Assembly: GCF_003574625.1 (NCBI RefSeq) | Contig: NZ_QNUJ01000009.1 | Coordinates: 1-64,000, forward strand | Length of the DNA stretch: 64,000 nucleotides | Origin: Shinella zoogloeoides | GTDB taxonomy: Bacteria; Pseudomonadota; Alphaproteobacteria; Rhizobiales; Rhizobiaceae | Direction: 5' to 3' | Part shown: piece by piece, positions 33,481 to 42,631 of the stretch | Position numbering within the stretch: position 1 is the first letter of the stretch | Layout of the letters: each line of letters begins with the position of its first letter | Notes under the pieces: model-generated | The model's database searches: none | What the model saw: the letters and a program-made list of their open reading frames with translations, nothing else | Told to the model about the DNA's origin: nothing | Program-made: the position numbers and the translations under genes

Positions 33481-34467
33481 CTAAACCCGAGTTGGTGTAG
33501 GTAATATACCATCCACAATCAACCGAACCACTTCACCGGCTCTATCGCGAACAAAATACGCCTTCAGGTAAACCATATCGCGCTTCATGTTGTCGATGAG
33601 TGTTTGCTTGATAGATGGGAGTACATCGTAAGGGATATTGAATCCAACTATCTTCGCGCCACCTTCTATTTTTAATTTCCCCCATCCATTATCTTTATTA
33701 AACTGTGTAATGTCTCCAAGTATTGCTATTGGATTTTTGTCAACTACGGCAGTTTCTATGTCCTCAGCCATCTTTCGATCTAGGAACAGGACAGAACGCG
33801 TTTGGCCTGCGTTAGATGACCTAACTTCTAACGTATCAGCACTCGTTCGCAATGCCGTTGCCATTTCGTTCATAAGTGGTGCGGACATCGCAATTAATTT
33901 CTGACTCTGTGCTGAATCTATTTGAGCTATCATAGCCCCACTGTCAGCTAAACGTGCCTCGCGCTCAATCTCCGCTGTACGCCGCCTAATTAACTCTTGC
34001 ACTTGCGGTGGCTGATTGAAAATCAACGCACCATTAGCGGCTACTTCCGCTACAAGTTGATCCAGCACCGACATCGGCTCCGAGCTAAATCCGCCGTCTA
34101 CAGCTTGGCCGCCATCATTTGGGACGTTGGCGCTAGCTATAGCAACTTCGTCTATTTTCTCGATAACCCTCTCACCGACATAAGCAATCAAATCCGATAA
34201 TGATATATTTATGAAGTTTCCTTGGGAAGATTCCTGACCCGGATCTTCAACATTTATGTTAAAAGAGCCATCAGATTGACTTATTAATTTGATATCAAAG
34301 TTTGACTTCGACGTTATATTCTTAGAGAATTTTCCGCTTCGCCGAAATTGAGCCAATTTCACCATTAAACGAGCCGCAGCATATTGAAAGCGAGCAGATT
34401 CATAGAAGTTCATTTTATGAGAATCGGCAAGTGCGCCTTCAAAGTGAAAAGTCAATGTCTCCGACAT
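33481..34467 (-). CDS. uncharacterised soluble protein of an AT-rich divergent pair
   Basis: 328 aa from the ATG at 34467 with GAGGGGA about 12 nt upstream; earlier in-frame starts lack a ribosome site. The N-terminus (SETLTFHFEGALADSHKMNFYESARFQYAAARLMVKL) looks structured. The middle (PPQVQELIRRRTAEIEREARLAD) is a predicted amphipathic helix or coiled coil. The C-terminal ~100 residues are beta-rich with GGAKIVGFNIPYDVLPSIKQTL. No family recognised. Much more AT-rich than the chromosome. Divergent from a membrane protein gene with 137 nt between starts. Confidence 0.72.
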   Translation of the reverse strand: MSETLTFHFEGALADSHKMNFYESARFQYAAARLMVKLAQFRRSGKFSKNITSKSNFDIKLISQSDGSFNINVEDPGQESSQGNFINISLSDLIAYVGERVIEKIDEVAIASANVPNDGGQAVDGGFSSEPMSVLDQLVAEVAANGALIFNQPPQVQELIRRRTAEIEREARLADSGAMIAQIDSAQSQKLIAMSAPLMNEMATALRTSADTLEVRSSNAGQTRSVLFLDRKMAEDIETAVVDKNPIAILGDITQFNKDNGWGKLKIEGGAKIVGFNIPYDVLPSIKQTLIDNMKRDMVYLKAYFVRDRAGEVVRLIVDGILPTPTRV

Positions 34468-34604
34468 AGCAATTAAATTCCCCTCTAGGATGCGGCCCAC
34501 ATCCTTGCTAATCATGATTGCAATTTGCACTTTGTGCGGTTCTTTACAAACCCTTCTCGCACTTATTGCGTAATTTAATAGCAAGAATAGCTGAAACGGA
34601 AAAA

Positions 34605-35309
34605 ATGAACGAAATCAGTATCGGTGCCGTTGGCGCAGCCCTGATAGCAGGCCTTGTATCGCTGCTTGGGCTTATTATAGGAAAAGAGCAAAAGGTTTCA
34701 GAATTCCGACAGGCATGGGTCGATGAGCTACGAAAATGCCTTGTTGCTTATTTGGTAAACATCAACGCCATCTGCGATGCTTTGAGATTACGAAAGGCAG
34801 GAAAATCGATCGATGACGCCGCTCTGCTTGCAAACTACAAATTGCTCAATGAGGCGAACCATGGAATTCGCTTACGCGTTAACGCCGCGGAGGCCCCGGC
34901 GGAGGCCTTGCTGAAATCCATGACAGACTTCGAAGCCCTTTCTACAGACAATGCCAGTTTGACGCCGGATAGAATTCGGGTGGTTGAACAGGCATTCGTT
35001 GAAGCCTCCAAGGGTCTACTCAAATTTGAATGGAACCGCGTCAAGCGAGGAGAAAAGACCTTCGTTTGGACTAAACGCGTTGTTTGCTTGATGATTGCAA
35101 GCATGCTCGCGATTTTGGTGTACGCTTGGGCCACCACTGCACAAACTAAAGTGAGCCCAAAAAACAATGGACATTTGTTTCAGCTCATTCGTCTCAAAAC
35201 AGCCGACTCGATGGATTCAGCTGGGTTGATAATCCGCGACTTAGCCATCGAAAATCTACGACCATGGAACTACGCTGTTAGCGTCGGCTATGACGTAACC
35301 CTGCGGTAA
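34605..35309 (+). CDS. uncharacterised membrane protein of an AT-rich divergent pair
   Basis: 234 aa. Two hydrophobic segments: residues about 5-26 (IGAVGAALIAGLVSLLGLIIG) and about 159-180 (VVCLMIASMLAILVYAWATT), with a ~130-residue helical, charged region between them and a short C-terminal tail. This resembles a small inner-membrane protein with a cytosolic or periplasmic helical loop. No family recognised. Start at 34605 after GGAA; the longer upstream frame overlaps the divergent gene. Last gene of the island, 45 nt from the right repeat. Confidence 0.72.
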   Translation: MNEISIGAVGAALIAGLVSLLGLIIGKEQKVSEFRQAWVDELRKCLVAYLVNINAICDALRLRKAGKSIDDAALLANYKLLNEANHGIRLRVNAAEAPAEALLKSMTDFEALSTDNASLTPDRIRVVEQAFVEASKGLLKFEWNRVKRGEKTFVWTKRVVCLMIASMLAILVYAWATTAQTKVSPKNNGHLFQLIRLKTADSMDSAGLIIRDLAIENLRPWNYAVSVGYDVTLR

Positions 35310-35353
35310 CCGCGATCTTTCCGCCCGCTCTCGTGCCTCGCGATTTCAACCGT

Positions 35354-35452
35354 GCCAAAACGCACAAAAGCCCCGGCGAACCGAGGCTTCGAAGGTCTGG
35401 AGAGAATGGAGCGGGTGAAGCGATTCGAACGCTCGACCCCAACCTTGGCAAG
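35354..35452 (-). repeat. attR: right copy of the island repeat
   Basis: Right-hand copy of 15870-15968. It includes the tRNA terminator (35354-35393) and the 3' half of the intact tRNA (35401-35452). The match stops in the anticodon loop at 35452, after which the unique 5' half of tRNA-Gly begins. The element thus rebuilds a complete tRNA with its own terminator on insertion. Confidence 0.93.
35365..35387 (-). terminator. tRNA-Gly terminator
   Basis: On the minus strand GCCTCGG-TTCG-CCGGGGC followed by TTTT, a UUCG-tetraloop Rho-independent terminator right after the tRNA CCA end. An identical copy lies at 15881-15903 in the left repeat. Confidence 0.85.
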
Positions 35453-35481
35453 GTTGTGCTCTACCCCTGAGCTACACCCGC
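35407..35481 (-). tRNA. tRNA-Gly (anticodon GCC)
   Basis: 75 nt including an encoded CCA. The minus strand reads GCGGGTGTAGCTCAGGGGTA at the 5' end (acceptor and D arm). The anticodon stem-loop CCTTGCCAAGG has GCC at the centre, the T arm is GAGCGTTCGAATCGC, and the acceptor closes with CACCCGC then U-CCA. Intact target gene of the island; its 3' half is supplied by the inserted element. Confidence 0.97.
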
Positions 35482-35698
35482 TCATCGTCGACGGCCTGGG
35501 GTAGTCTGTGGCCGAAGGTCGCTGCGTTGCGGCGACGGGCGGTATATGGCCCAAGCCATTTTCAAATGCAACAGGGAAATGTCGGATTTTGAAGAAAAAA
35601 TTGCAGCGCCTTGCCAGGCCCCGGTTTCTCAGGTGGTTGCGCGCGGGCGGGCGAAGTCCTAATCAGCGGGCGGAGTTATTCGGGACAGGAATCAGGAC

Positions 35699-36208
35699 AT
35701 GAGCGAAGCGCAGCCGAAGACGGACAAGGACCTCTTTCAGTTTCTCGACGGGCTGGGCATCGTCCACACGACGAAGGAACACGCCCCCGTCTTCACCGTC
35801 GCCGAATCCGTCGCGCTGCGCGACGAGATTCCCGGCGGCCACACGAAAAACCTCTTCGTGAAGGACAAGAAGGACAATTACTTCCTGATGACCGTTGAGG
35901 AACATGCGACGGTGGACCTGAAGACCATCCATTCCGTGATCGGCGCGGCAAGCCGCGTCTCCTTCGGCAAGCCGGAGAAGCTGATGGAATATCTCGGCGT
36001 CATTCCCGGCGCCGTCACCGCCTTCGGCGTCTTCAACGACGCGGGGAAGAACGTGAAGATCATCATCGACGAGGACCTGATGGCCTTCGACACGATCAAC
36101 TGCCACCCGCTGCGCAACGACGCCACCACCTCGATCGGCTCGAAGGACCTGCTGCGCTTCATCGAGGCGACGGGGCACGAGCCGCTTGTCTTGAAAGTCA
36201 CGGCCTGA
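35699..36208 (+). CDS. YbaK/ProX-type aminoacyl-tRNA deacylase
   Basis: 169 aa, a free-standing editing domain that hydrolyses mischarged tRNA (family members clear Ala-tRNA-Pro or Cys-tRNA-Pro). Signs: KEHAPVFTVAES near the N-terminus, GGHTKNLFVKDKKDNYFL with the conserved Lys, FGKPEKLMEYLGVIPGAVTAFG, and a terminal INCHPLRNDATTSIGSKDLLRF. This is closer to ProXp-ala (PrdX) than to YbaK proper. First core gene right of the tRNA; the thioredoxin gene follows 58 nt later. Confidence 0.9.
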   Translation: MSEAQPKTDKDLFQFLDGLGIVHTTKEHAPVFTVAESVALRDEIPGGHTKNLFVKDKKDNYFLMTVEEHATVDLKTIHSVIGAASRVSFGKPEKLMEYLGVIPGAVTAFGVFNDAGKNVKIIIDEDLMAFDTINCHPLRNDATTSIGSKDLLRFIEATGHEPLVLKVTA

Positions 36209-36266
36209 CATACGATTTTGGGCACAGACACGCGTTTGACGGCGCTTTGCGCCACAGGAGAGACCC

Positions 36267-37229
36267 ATGAGTGCAGGCGACAACCCCTATGCATCGTCCT
36301 ATGGCGGACAGATGAACGTTTCGGCGAACTATGGCGGGGCGGCACCGGCGGATGACCTGATCAAGGACACGACGACGGCGAACTTCTCGCGCGACGTGCT
36401 GGAGGCCTCGCGCCAGCAGCCGGTCCTCGTCGATTTCTGGGCGCCCTGGTGCGGCCCGTGCAAGCAGCTCCAGCCGCTCATCGAGAAGGTCGTGCGCGAG
36501 GGCGCCGGCCGGGTGAAGCTCGTCAAGCTCAACATCGACGACCATCCGTCCATTCCCGGCCAGCTCGGCATCCAGTCCATTCCCGCCGTCATCGCCTTCG
36601 TCGGCGGCCGGCCGGTGGACGGCTTCATGGGCGCGGTGCCGGAAAGCCAGATTCGCGAGTTCATCGACAAGGTGGCCGGCCCCGCGGGCGCCGACGAGAA
36701 AGCCGAGATCGAGGCCATGCTCGCTGAAGCGAAGACGCTCTTCGACGCGGGCGACCTTGCCGGCGCGGCCGATCTCTACGGCGCGCTGCTGCAGGCCGAC
36801 CCGGAAAATGCCCCGGCGCTTGCCGGCATCGCCGAATGCATGATCGCCGTCGGCCAGCCGGACAATGCCCGCCAGGCGCTCAGCAACCTGCCGGAAGCGC
36901 TTGCCGCCGACCCGGCCATCGCGGCGGTCGCCAGGAAGCTCGACCAGATCGAGGAGGCCCGCAAGCTCGGCGATCCGGCCGCGCTCGAACAGGCGCTTGC
37001 GCTGGACCCGGACGATCACACCGCGCGGCTCAACCTTGCCAAGATCCGCAATGTGGAAGGCGACCGCCAGGCGGCGGCCGACCATCTCCTCCATATCATG
37101 AAGCGCGACCGCGCCTTCGACGACGACGGTGCGCGCCGCGAACTGCTGCAGTTCTTCGACGTCTGGGGTCCCAAGGACCCGGCGACGATCGCCGCCCGCC
37201 GCAAGCTGTCGTCGATCCTGTTCTCCTGA
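36267..37229 (+). CDS. thioredoxin-TPR protein (YbbN/CnoX-like)
   Basis: 320 aa. Thioredoxin domain at about 30-140 with an intact WCGPCK redox site (Cys62 and Cys65) and SIPAV cis-Pro loop, preceded by ~30 unstructured residues. The C-terminal ~180 residues are helical TPR-like repeats (LFDAGDLAGAADLYGALLQADPENAPALAGIAECMI). This is the YbbN/CnoX layout, a holdase that protects proteins from oxidation. Unlike E. coli YbbN it keeps both Cys. Likely co-transcribed with the following Lon-N gene. Confidence 0.92.
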   Translation: MSAGDNPYASSYGGQMNVSANYGGAAPADDLIKDTTTANFSRDVLEASRQQPVLVDFWAPWCGPCKQLQPLIEKVVREGAGRVKLVKLNIDDHPSIPGQLGIQSIPAVIAFVGGRPVDGFMGAVPESQIREFIDKVAGPAGADEKAEIEAMLAEAKTLFDAGDLAGAADLYGALLQADPENAPALAGIAECMIAVGQPDNARQALSNLPEALAADPAIAAVARKLDQIEEARKLGDPAALEQALALDPDDHTARLNLAKIRNVEGDRQAAADHLLHIMKRDRAFDDDGARRELLQFFDVWGPKDPATIAARRKLSSILFS

Positions 37230-37356
37230 GCCTTTTTTCAGGGCCACGGGCGCGGCGTCCCTTGAGAAACGCCGCGCCTACCCCACATTCGGGAAAGGGC
37301 GCGCTGACGAGGGGCGGGAGATGTTTCGCCGCGCTGCGAATTGGGAAGGCAATGCC

Positions 37357-38037
37357 ATGCAGGTGGGAAATGCGCGTTATCTGAAGCCGGAGGATTTGCC
37401 CGAGGCCATTCCCGTCTTTCCGCTGACGGGTGCGCTGCTCCTGCCCGGCGGCCAGCTTCCGCTCAACATCTTCGAGCCGCGCTATCTTTCCATGTTCGAC
37501 GATGCGCTCGCCTCGCACCGGCTGGTCGGCATGGTGCAGCCGGTCTTCGGCGAGCACCGGGCGGAAGAGCCGGCGGGCGAGACGCCCGCGCTCTGCCAGG
37601 TCGGCTGCCTCGGCCGCATCACCTCCTTCGCCGAGACCGGCGACGGACGCTACATCGTCTCGCTCACCGGCATCTGCCGCTACAGGTTGCTGGAGGAGGT
37701 GCGGAGCGGCAAGTCCTACCGCAGCTTCCGCATCGCCCCCTTCATCACTGACCTTTCGGCCGGCGACGACGAACAAAGCGTCGATCGCGAGGCGTTGCTT
37801 TCCGCCTTCAAGGCCTATCTCGACGCCAACAAGCTGGAGGCGGACTGGGAGAGCGTCGAGCGCGCCAGCAACATGACGCTGGTCAACTCCATGGCGATGA
37901 TGTCGCCCTACGGCCCGGCGGAAAAGCAGGCGCTTCTGGAGGCTCCCGACCTCAAGACGCGGGCGGAAACGCTGATCGCCATCACCGAGATCGTACTGGC
38001 GCGCAGCTACGGCGACGTCGACACCCGCCTGCAATAG
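37357..38037 (+). CDS. Lon N-terminal (substrate-binding) domain protein
   Basis: 226 aa. Only the Lon LAN domain, with no ATPase or protease part: [66 protein letters not shown] at 37357 has GGAAGG 7 nt before it; an ATG at 37321 (GAGGGG upstream) would add 12 residues. Function of stand-alone LAN proteins is unclear. It is followed 10 nt later by the Trm112-like gene. Confidence 0.88.
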   Translation: MQVGNARYLKPEDLPEAIPVFPLTGALLLPGGQLPLNIFEPRYLSMFDDALASHRLVGMVQPVFGEHRAEEPAGETPALCQVGCLGRITSFAETGDGRYIVSLTGICRYRLLEEVRSGKSYRSFRIAPFITDLSAGDDEQSVDREALLSAFKAYLDANKLEADWESVERASNMTLVNSMAMMSPYGPAEKQALLEAPDLKTRAETLIAITEIVLARSYGDVDTRLQ

Positions 38038-38047
38038 GACCCGCCCC

Positions 38048-38236
38048 ATGGATGCCAGCACCAGCCGCGTCGATCCAAAGCTGCTCGAACTCCTCGTCTG
38101 CCCGCTGACCAAGGGGCGGCTGGTCTACGACGCCAAGGCCGGAGAGCTTGTCTCCGAAAAGGCGAAGCTCGCCTACCCGATCCGAGACGGGATTCCGATC
38201 ATGCTGATCTCGGAAGCGCGGGAGATCAAGGATTAG
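38048..38236 (+). CDS. Trm112-like/UPF0434 small protein
   Basis: 62 aa. [17 protein letters not shown], then [18 protein letters not shown]: the short zinc-ribbon-like Trm112 fold, here with only one of the usual Cys residues retained. In eukaryotes the fold activates methyltransferases; the bacterial role is unknown. Its end overlaps the convergent ubiH-like gene by 4 nt. Confidence 0.9.
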   Translation: MDASTSRVDPKLLELLVCPLTKGRLVYDAKAGELVSEKAKLAYPIRDGIPIMLISEAREIKD

Positions 38237-39480
38237 ATCCTCTGCCCGACCAGCATGCGCGGGTGGCCGCTGCCGGTGGTGCCCTCGGCCTGCCGGATGA
38301 AGAAGGACTTCAGGCCCGGCAGGCGGTCGACGACGCCGAGGCCGACGTCGCGCAACACGCGCAGCGGCGTCACGTCGTTGGAGAAGAGGCGGTTCAGGAC
38401 GTCGGTGGTCATGCCCATGCGGACCGTGTCGAAGCGGCGCCAGGTCTCGTAGCGCTCCAGCACCGAGACGGCGCCGATATCGAGGCCGAGGCGGTCGGCT
38501 TCCACGATGGTCTCGGCCAGCGCCGCCACGTCCTTGAAGCCGAGATTGAGGCCCTGGCCGGAAATCGGGTGGATGCCGTGGGCGGCGTCGCCCGCCAGCG
38601 CGAAGCGCGGGGCGACGAAGGCGCGGGCGAGCGTCAGGCCGAGTGGGAAGGCGCGGCGGCCATCGACGACCTTCAGCGCACCGAGCTTGTGGCCGAAACG
38701 GCGCTCCAGCTCTTCCTCGAAGACGAGATCGTCGCTCTCGACGAGACGGCGGGCATCCTCCGTGCGCTCGGTCCAGACCAGCGAGGAGCGGTTGCCGGTG
38801 AGCGGCAGCGTGGCGAAGGGGCCGGCGGGCAGGAAATGCTCTTCCGCCGTGCCCTCGTGCGGGCGCTCGTGCTGGACGGTGGTGACGATGCCGGACTGGC
38901 CGTAGTCGAAGCGCACCACCTTGATGCCGGCCATGTCGCGCAGCTTCGAGCGGACGCCGTCGCAGGCGACGAGGAGACGCGTCTGGCGTTCCGTGCCGTC
39001 GGAAAGGGTGACGGTGGTGGAATGCTGGCCGGTTGCAAATCCTTCCACGGAGGTCGACCAGCGAATCGATACGCCAAGGGCTTCCGCCTGTTTCAGCAGG
39101 CCGGCGGTGATCGCCCGGTTCGGCACCATATGGGCGAAGGGCTGGCCGTCGTCGCCGGAACCGGCGCCCTCGAAGGTGAGGAAGACGGGGCGGACGGGAT
39201 CGGCCGTGCGCGAATCGGTGATCACCATGCGGCGGATCGGCTCGGCCTCCGGCTCGATCTCGCTCCAGATACCGAGCACGTCGAGCAGGTTGCGCGCGGC
39301 GGCGACGATGGCGAAGGCGCGCTCGTCTTTGCGCCAGGCATGATCGGGCGCTGCATCCACCACCTCGACGGCAAGGTGCGGCGCGGCCTTCTTGACGGCG
39401 ACGGCCAGCGACAGGCCGACATAGCCGCCGCCGGCGACGAGGACGTCGAGCATCTGGGCTTCGGGCATGGCGGTCTCCAC
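38233..39480 (-). CDS. UbiH-family FAD-dependent monooxygenase
   Basis: 415 aa. Rossmann FAD-binding [10 protein letters not shown] (about 17-26), mid-protein [14 protein letters not shown] (DG motif), and C-terminal [25 protein letters not shown] (GD motif), the three signatures of class A flavoprotein hydroxylases. Best fits the ubiquinone ring hydroxylases UbiH/UbiL. Which ring carbon it hydroxylates cannot be told. Divergent from the tesB-like gene with 83 nt between starts. Confidence 0.88.
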   Translation of the reverse strand: METAMPEAQMLDVLVAGGGYVGLSLAVAVKKAAPHLAVEVVDAAPDHAWRKDERAFAIVAAARNLLDVLGIWSEIEPEAEPIRRMVITDSRTADPVRPVFLTFEGAGSGDDGQPFAHMVPNRAITAGLLKQAEALGVSIRWSTSVEGFATGQHSTTVTLSDGTERQTRLLVACDGVRSKLRDMAGIKVVRFDYGQSGIVTTVQHERPHEGTAEEHFLPAGPFATLPLTGNRSSLVWTERTEDARRLVESDDLVFEEELERRFGHKLGALKVVDGRRAFPLGLTLARAFVAPRFALAGDAAHGIHPISGQGLNLGFKDVAALAETIVEADRLGLDIGAVSVLERYETWRRFDTVRMGMTTDVLNRLFSNDVTPLRVLRDVGLGVVDRLPGLKSFFIRQAEGTTGSGHPRMLVGQRI

Positions 39481-39563
39481 GGCGCTTGAGGTCTTTCCTT
39501 CCCCTATATAGAGGAGGAGGAAACGCTTTCCTACCTCGGGTCCAAGAGAGGAGCCACGTCCAA

Positions 39564-40445
39564 ATGTCGCGCCAGACCGCCAACCCCGCCATGGATGTTC
39601 TCCTTCGGACGCTCGATATCGAGCGGCTGGAAACCCGCCTGTTTCGTGGAGAAAGCCCGCAGGTCGGCTGGCAGCGGGTGTTCGGCGGGCAGGTGATCGG
39701 CCAGGCGCTGGTCGCCGCCACGCGCACGGTGGAGGAAAACCGCTTCGTGCATTCGCTGCACGCCTATTTCGTGCGGCCGGGCGATCCCTCCATCCCGATC
39801 ATCTACGACGTGGAGAACATCCGCGACGGCGGCTCCTTCGCCACGCGCCGCGTCGTCGCCATCCAGCACGACCGGCCGATCTATTTCATGACCGCCTCCT
39901 TCCAGGACGACGAGGACGGCTTCGAGCACCAGACGGCGATGCCCGACGTGCCGCCGCCGGAAAAGCTCATCGGCGAGGCGGAGCTGAAGGCGCAGTTCAT
40001 GGCCGCCGCGCCGCCGCATATCCGCGCCTACTGGGAGCGCCCGCGACCGATCGAGCTGCGCCCGGTCTCGCTGAAACACTATCTTTCCTCGGAGAAGCTC
40101 GATCCGCACCAGAACATCTGGGTGCGCACCACCGGGCCGGTGCCCGCCGACCGTCATCTGCAGGCGGCCGTGCTTGCCTATCTCTCCGACATGACGCTGC
40201 TCGACACCTCGCTCTTTGCCCACGGCACGTCGGTTCTCGACCGTTCGCTGCAGGTGGCGAGCCTCGACCATGCCATGTGGTTCCACCGCCCGCCCGTCCT
40301 CGATGACTGGCTGCTCTACAGCCAGGACAGCCCTTCGGCCTTCGGCGCACGCGGCATGACGCGCGGCGCGATCTACACCCGCTCCGGCACGCTCATTGCC
40401 TCGGTCGCCCAGGAGGGGCTGATTCGGAAAAAGGCAACCGCCTAA
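39564..40445 (+). CDS. tesB: acyl-CoA thioesterase II
   Basis: 293 aa double hot-dog thioesterase. ETRLFRGESPQVGWQRVFGGQVIGQALVAA at the N-terminus, HSLHAYFVRPGD, RRVVAIQHDRPIYFM, and second-domain LAYLSDMTLLDTS (catalytic Asp) with AMWFHRPP and DWLLYSQDSPSAFGARG. Hydrolyses medium- to long-chain acyl-CoAs. ATG at 39564 after AGGAG. Next downstream is the nitrogen-regulated glnK-amtB operon, separately promoted. Confidence 0.94.
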   Translation: MSRQTANPAMDVLLRTLDIERLETRLFRGESPQVGWQRVFGGQVIGQALVAATRTVEENRFVHSLHAYFVRPGDPSIPIIYDVENIRDGGSFATRRVVAIQHDRPIYFMTASFQDDEDGFEHQTAMPDVPPPEKLIGEAELKAQFMAAAPPHIRAYWERPRPIELRPVSLKHYLSSEKLDPHQNIWVRTTGPVPADRHLQAAVLAYLSDMTLLDTSLFAHGTSVLDRSLQVASLDHAMWFHRPPVLDDWLLYSQDSPSAFGARGMTRGAIYTRSGTLIASVAQEGLIRKKATA

Positions 40446-40486
40446 ATTTTACGCGCCATTCCATTGACGACTATTTTTTGAGCATG

Positions 40487-40583
40487 TGCGGCGGTGAATT
40501 TTTGCACCGCAGCATGCCTGCGATTTTTATCGATTTGATTTCAGGCATTTAGCCAAGGCGTTCGAATCTGGCACGCCCCTTGA
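40487..40583 (+). promoter_or_regulatory. sigma-54 promoter with NtrC-like site for glnK-amtB
   Basis: TGGCAC-GCCCC-TTGA (40569-40583) fits the -24/-12 sigma-54 element (TGGCAC-N5-TTGC) with the last base changed. About 60-80 bp upstream, TGCGGCGGTG-N6-TGCACCGCA (40487-40511) is an inverted repeat of the GGTG/CACC type used by NtrC. Expected result: expression of the operon under nitrogen limitation. Confidence 0.78.
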
Positions 40584-41003
<420 letters not shown>

Positions 41004-41033
41004 GCAAACGGCCTGTCAGGGAGCCTTTTCAAC

Positions 41034-42395
41034 ATGTCTGCATTCACGCTTACCCGCATCCTTCCCCGCGCGGCCGCAGCCGCGGCGGCCCTGCTTGCGC
41101 CGGCTGCCGCCTTCGCGCAGGAAACCGCCCCGGCCGCAACGCAGGCCGCAGCCGCCGCGCCCGTTCCGGACAAGGCGGACACCGCCTTCATGTTCCTCGC
41201 GACGCTGCTCGTCTTCTTCATGCTGATCCCGGGCCTTGCCCTCTTCTACGGCGGCCTGGTGCGCGCCAAGAACATGCTGTCCGTCCTCATGCAATGCACG
41301 GTCATCGGCGCCATGATGATGATCGTCTGGGTGATCTACGGCTACTCCTTCGCCTTCGGCGGCTCGGCGAGCGCCTATTTCGGCGGTTTCGCCAAGGTGT
41401 TCCTCACGGGCGTCACCGTCGAGAGCACGGCCGCGACCTTCACGGACGGCGTCGTCATTCCGGAATATATCTTCATGCTGTTCCAGATGACCTTCGCGGC
41501 GCTGACGCCCGCGCTGATCGTCGGTGCCTTCGCCGAGCGCATCAAGTTCTCGGCCGTCATCCTCTTCACGCTGCTCTGGTCGACCTTCGTCTACTTCCCG
41601 ATCGCCCACATGGTCTGGGACGGCAACGGCCTGATCTTCAAGATGGGCGCGCTCGATTTCGCCGGCGGCACCGTCGTGCACATCAATGCGGGCGTGGCCG
41701 GCCTCATCGGCGCGATCATGGTCGGCAAGCGCACCGGCTTCGGCAAGGACATGATGGCGCCCCACTCCATGACGCTCACCCTTGTCGGCGCCGCCATGCT
41801 GTGGTTCGGCTGGTTCGGCTTCAACGCAGGCTCCAACCTCGAGGCCTCGGGCGGCGCGGTCCTCGCCACCGTCAACACCTTCGTCGCGACGGCCGCCGCG
41901 ATCCTCGCCTGGTCGGTGGTGGAGACCTTCACCCGCGGCAAGGCCTCGTTGCTCGGCGCCGCCTCCGGCATGATCGCCGGCCTCGTCGCCGTCACGCCGG
42001 CTGCCGGCTCCGTCGGCCCGTTCGGCGCCATCGTGCTCGGTCTCATCGTCTCGCCGGTCTGCTACTTCTTCGTCGCCGTGGTGAAGAACAAGTTCGGCTA
42101 TGACGATACGGCGGACGTCTTCGGCGTCCATGGCGTCGGCGGTCTCATCGGCGCGCTCGGCACGGGCATCTTCACCGCTCCCTCGCTCGGCGGCACGGGC
42201 GCGGCGGACTTTTCCATCGCCTCGCAGTTCATGACCCAGCTCACTGCCGTCGCCATCACCATCGTCTGGTGCGCCGTCGGCTCGGCGATCCTCTACAAGA
42301 TCGTCGACATGGTCGTGGGCCTTCGCGTCTCCGTCGAGGCCGAGCGCGAGGGTCTCGACCTCTCGTCGCACGGGGAAGCGGCCTATCACGCGTAA
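41034..42395 (+). CDS. amtB: ammonium transporter AmtB
   Basis: 453 aa. An N-terminal signal peptide (cleavage expected near AAAFAQ) is followed by eleven membrane helices. Family signature DFAGGTVVHINAGVAGLIGA carries the first pore His, and VFGVHGVGGLIGALGTGIF the second (twin-His pore). LALFYGGLVRAKN is the helix-1 signature. Inner-membrane ammonium channel gated by GlnK encoded just upstream. Confidence 0.97.
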   Translation: MSAFTLTRILPRAAAAAAALLAPAAAFAQETAPAATQAAAAAPVPDKADTAFMFLATLLVFFMLIPGLALFYGGLVRAKNMLSVLMQCTVIGAMMMIVWVIYGYSFAFGGSASAYFGGFAKVFLTGVTVESTAATFTDGVVIPEYIFMLFQMTFAALTPALIVGAFAERIKFSAVILFTLLWSTFVYFPIAHMVWDGNGLIFKMGALDFAGGTVVHINAGVAGLIGAIMVGKRTGFGKDMMAPHSMTLTLVGAAMLWFGWFGFNAGSNLEASGGAVLATVNTFVATAAAILAWSVVETFTRGKASLLGAASGMIAGLVAVTPAAGSVGPFGAIVLGLIVSPVCYFFVAVVKNKFGYDDTADVFGVHGVGGLIGALGTGIFTAPSLGGTGAADFSIASQFMTQLTAVAITIVWCAVGSAILYKIVDMVVGLRVSVEAEREGLDLSSHGEAAYHA

Positions 42396-42466
42396 GCTCC
42401 GCGGCGGCCCGCCCGGCCGCCGCATAACTATCCATCGCGGACATGGCTTGCCATATCCGCCTCTGG

Positions 42467-42491
42467 CCCGGACTTCGGTCCGGGTCTTTTT
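42467..42491 (+). terminator. Rho-independent terminator of glnK-amtB
   Basis: CCCGGAC-TTCG-GTCCGGG followed by TCTTTTT: 7-bp stem, UUCG loop and U-run. A second GC hairpin (42401-42423) lies directly after the amtB stop. Confidence 0.92.
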
Positions 42492-42631
42492 CGTTTACGC
42501 TGCGGAAACCATGATGCGGCACTGCATGGTTAACATGCCATTAAACCTTCCTTCGTAGGGTTCGCAGTCAGGCACTTCCGCGAATCATGCGGATCGTCGC
42601 GATTTTCCTTGTGTGGGCACAGGCTGGAACC

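Larger units (their letters stand above)
15917..35452. mobile_element. 19.5-kb integrative island in tRNA-Gly(GCC)
   Basis: Bounded by the direct repeat at 15917-15968 and 35401-35452. It contains a tyrosine integrase, an AlpA/Xis-type protein, a prim-pol and a P-loop ATPase, a large serine recombinase with two ParB-like genes, and cargo. Base composition drops in parts (about 20.5-24.5 kb and 33.4-35.3 kb look clearly AT-richer than the flanks) and codon use loses the strong GC3 bias there. No capsid, terminase, relaxase or type IV secretion genes are present. Classed as a genomic island or satellite-like integrative element. Confidence 0.93.

Noticed and set aside
15917-35452. Intact prophage or ICE
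   Set aside because: No terminase, portal, capsid, tail, lysis, relaxase or type IV secretion genes are encoded.
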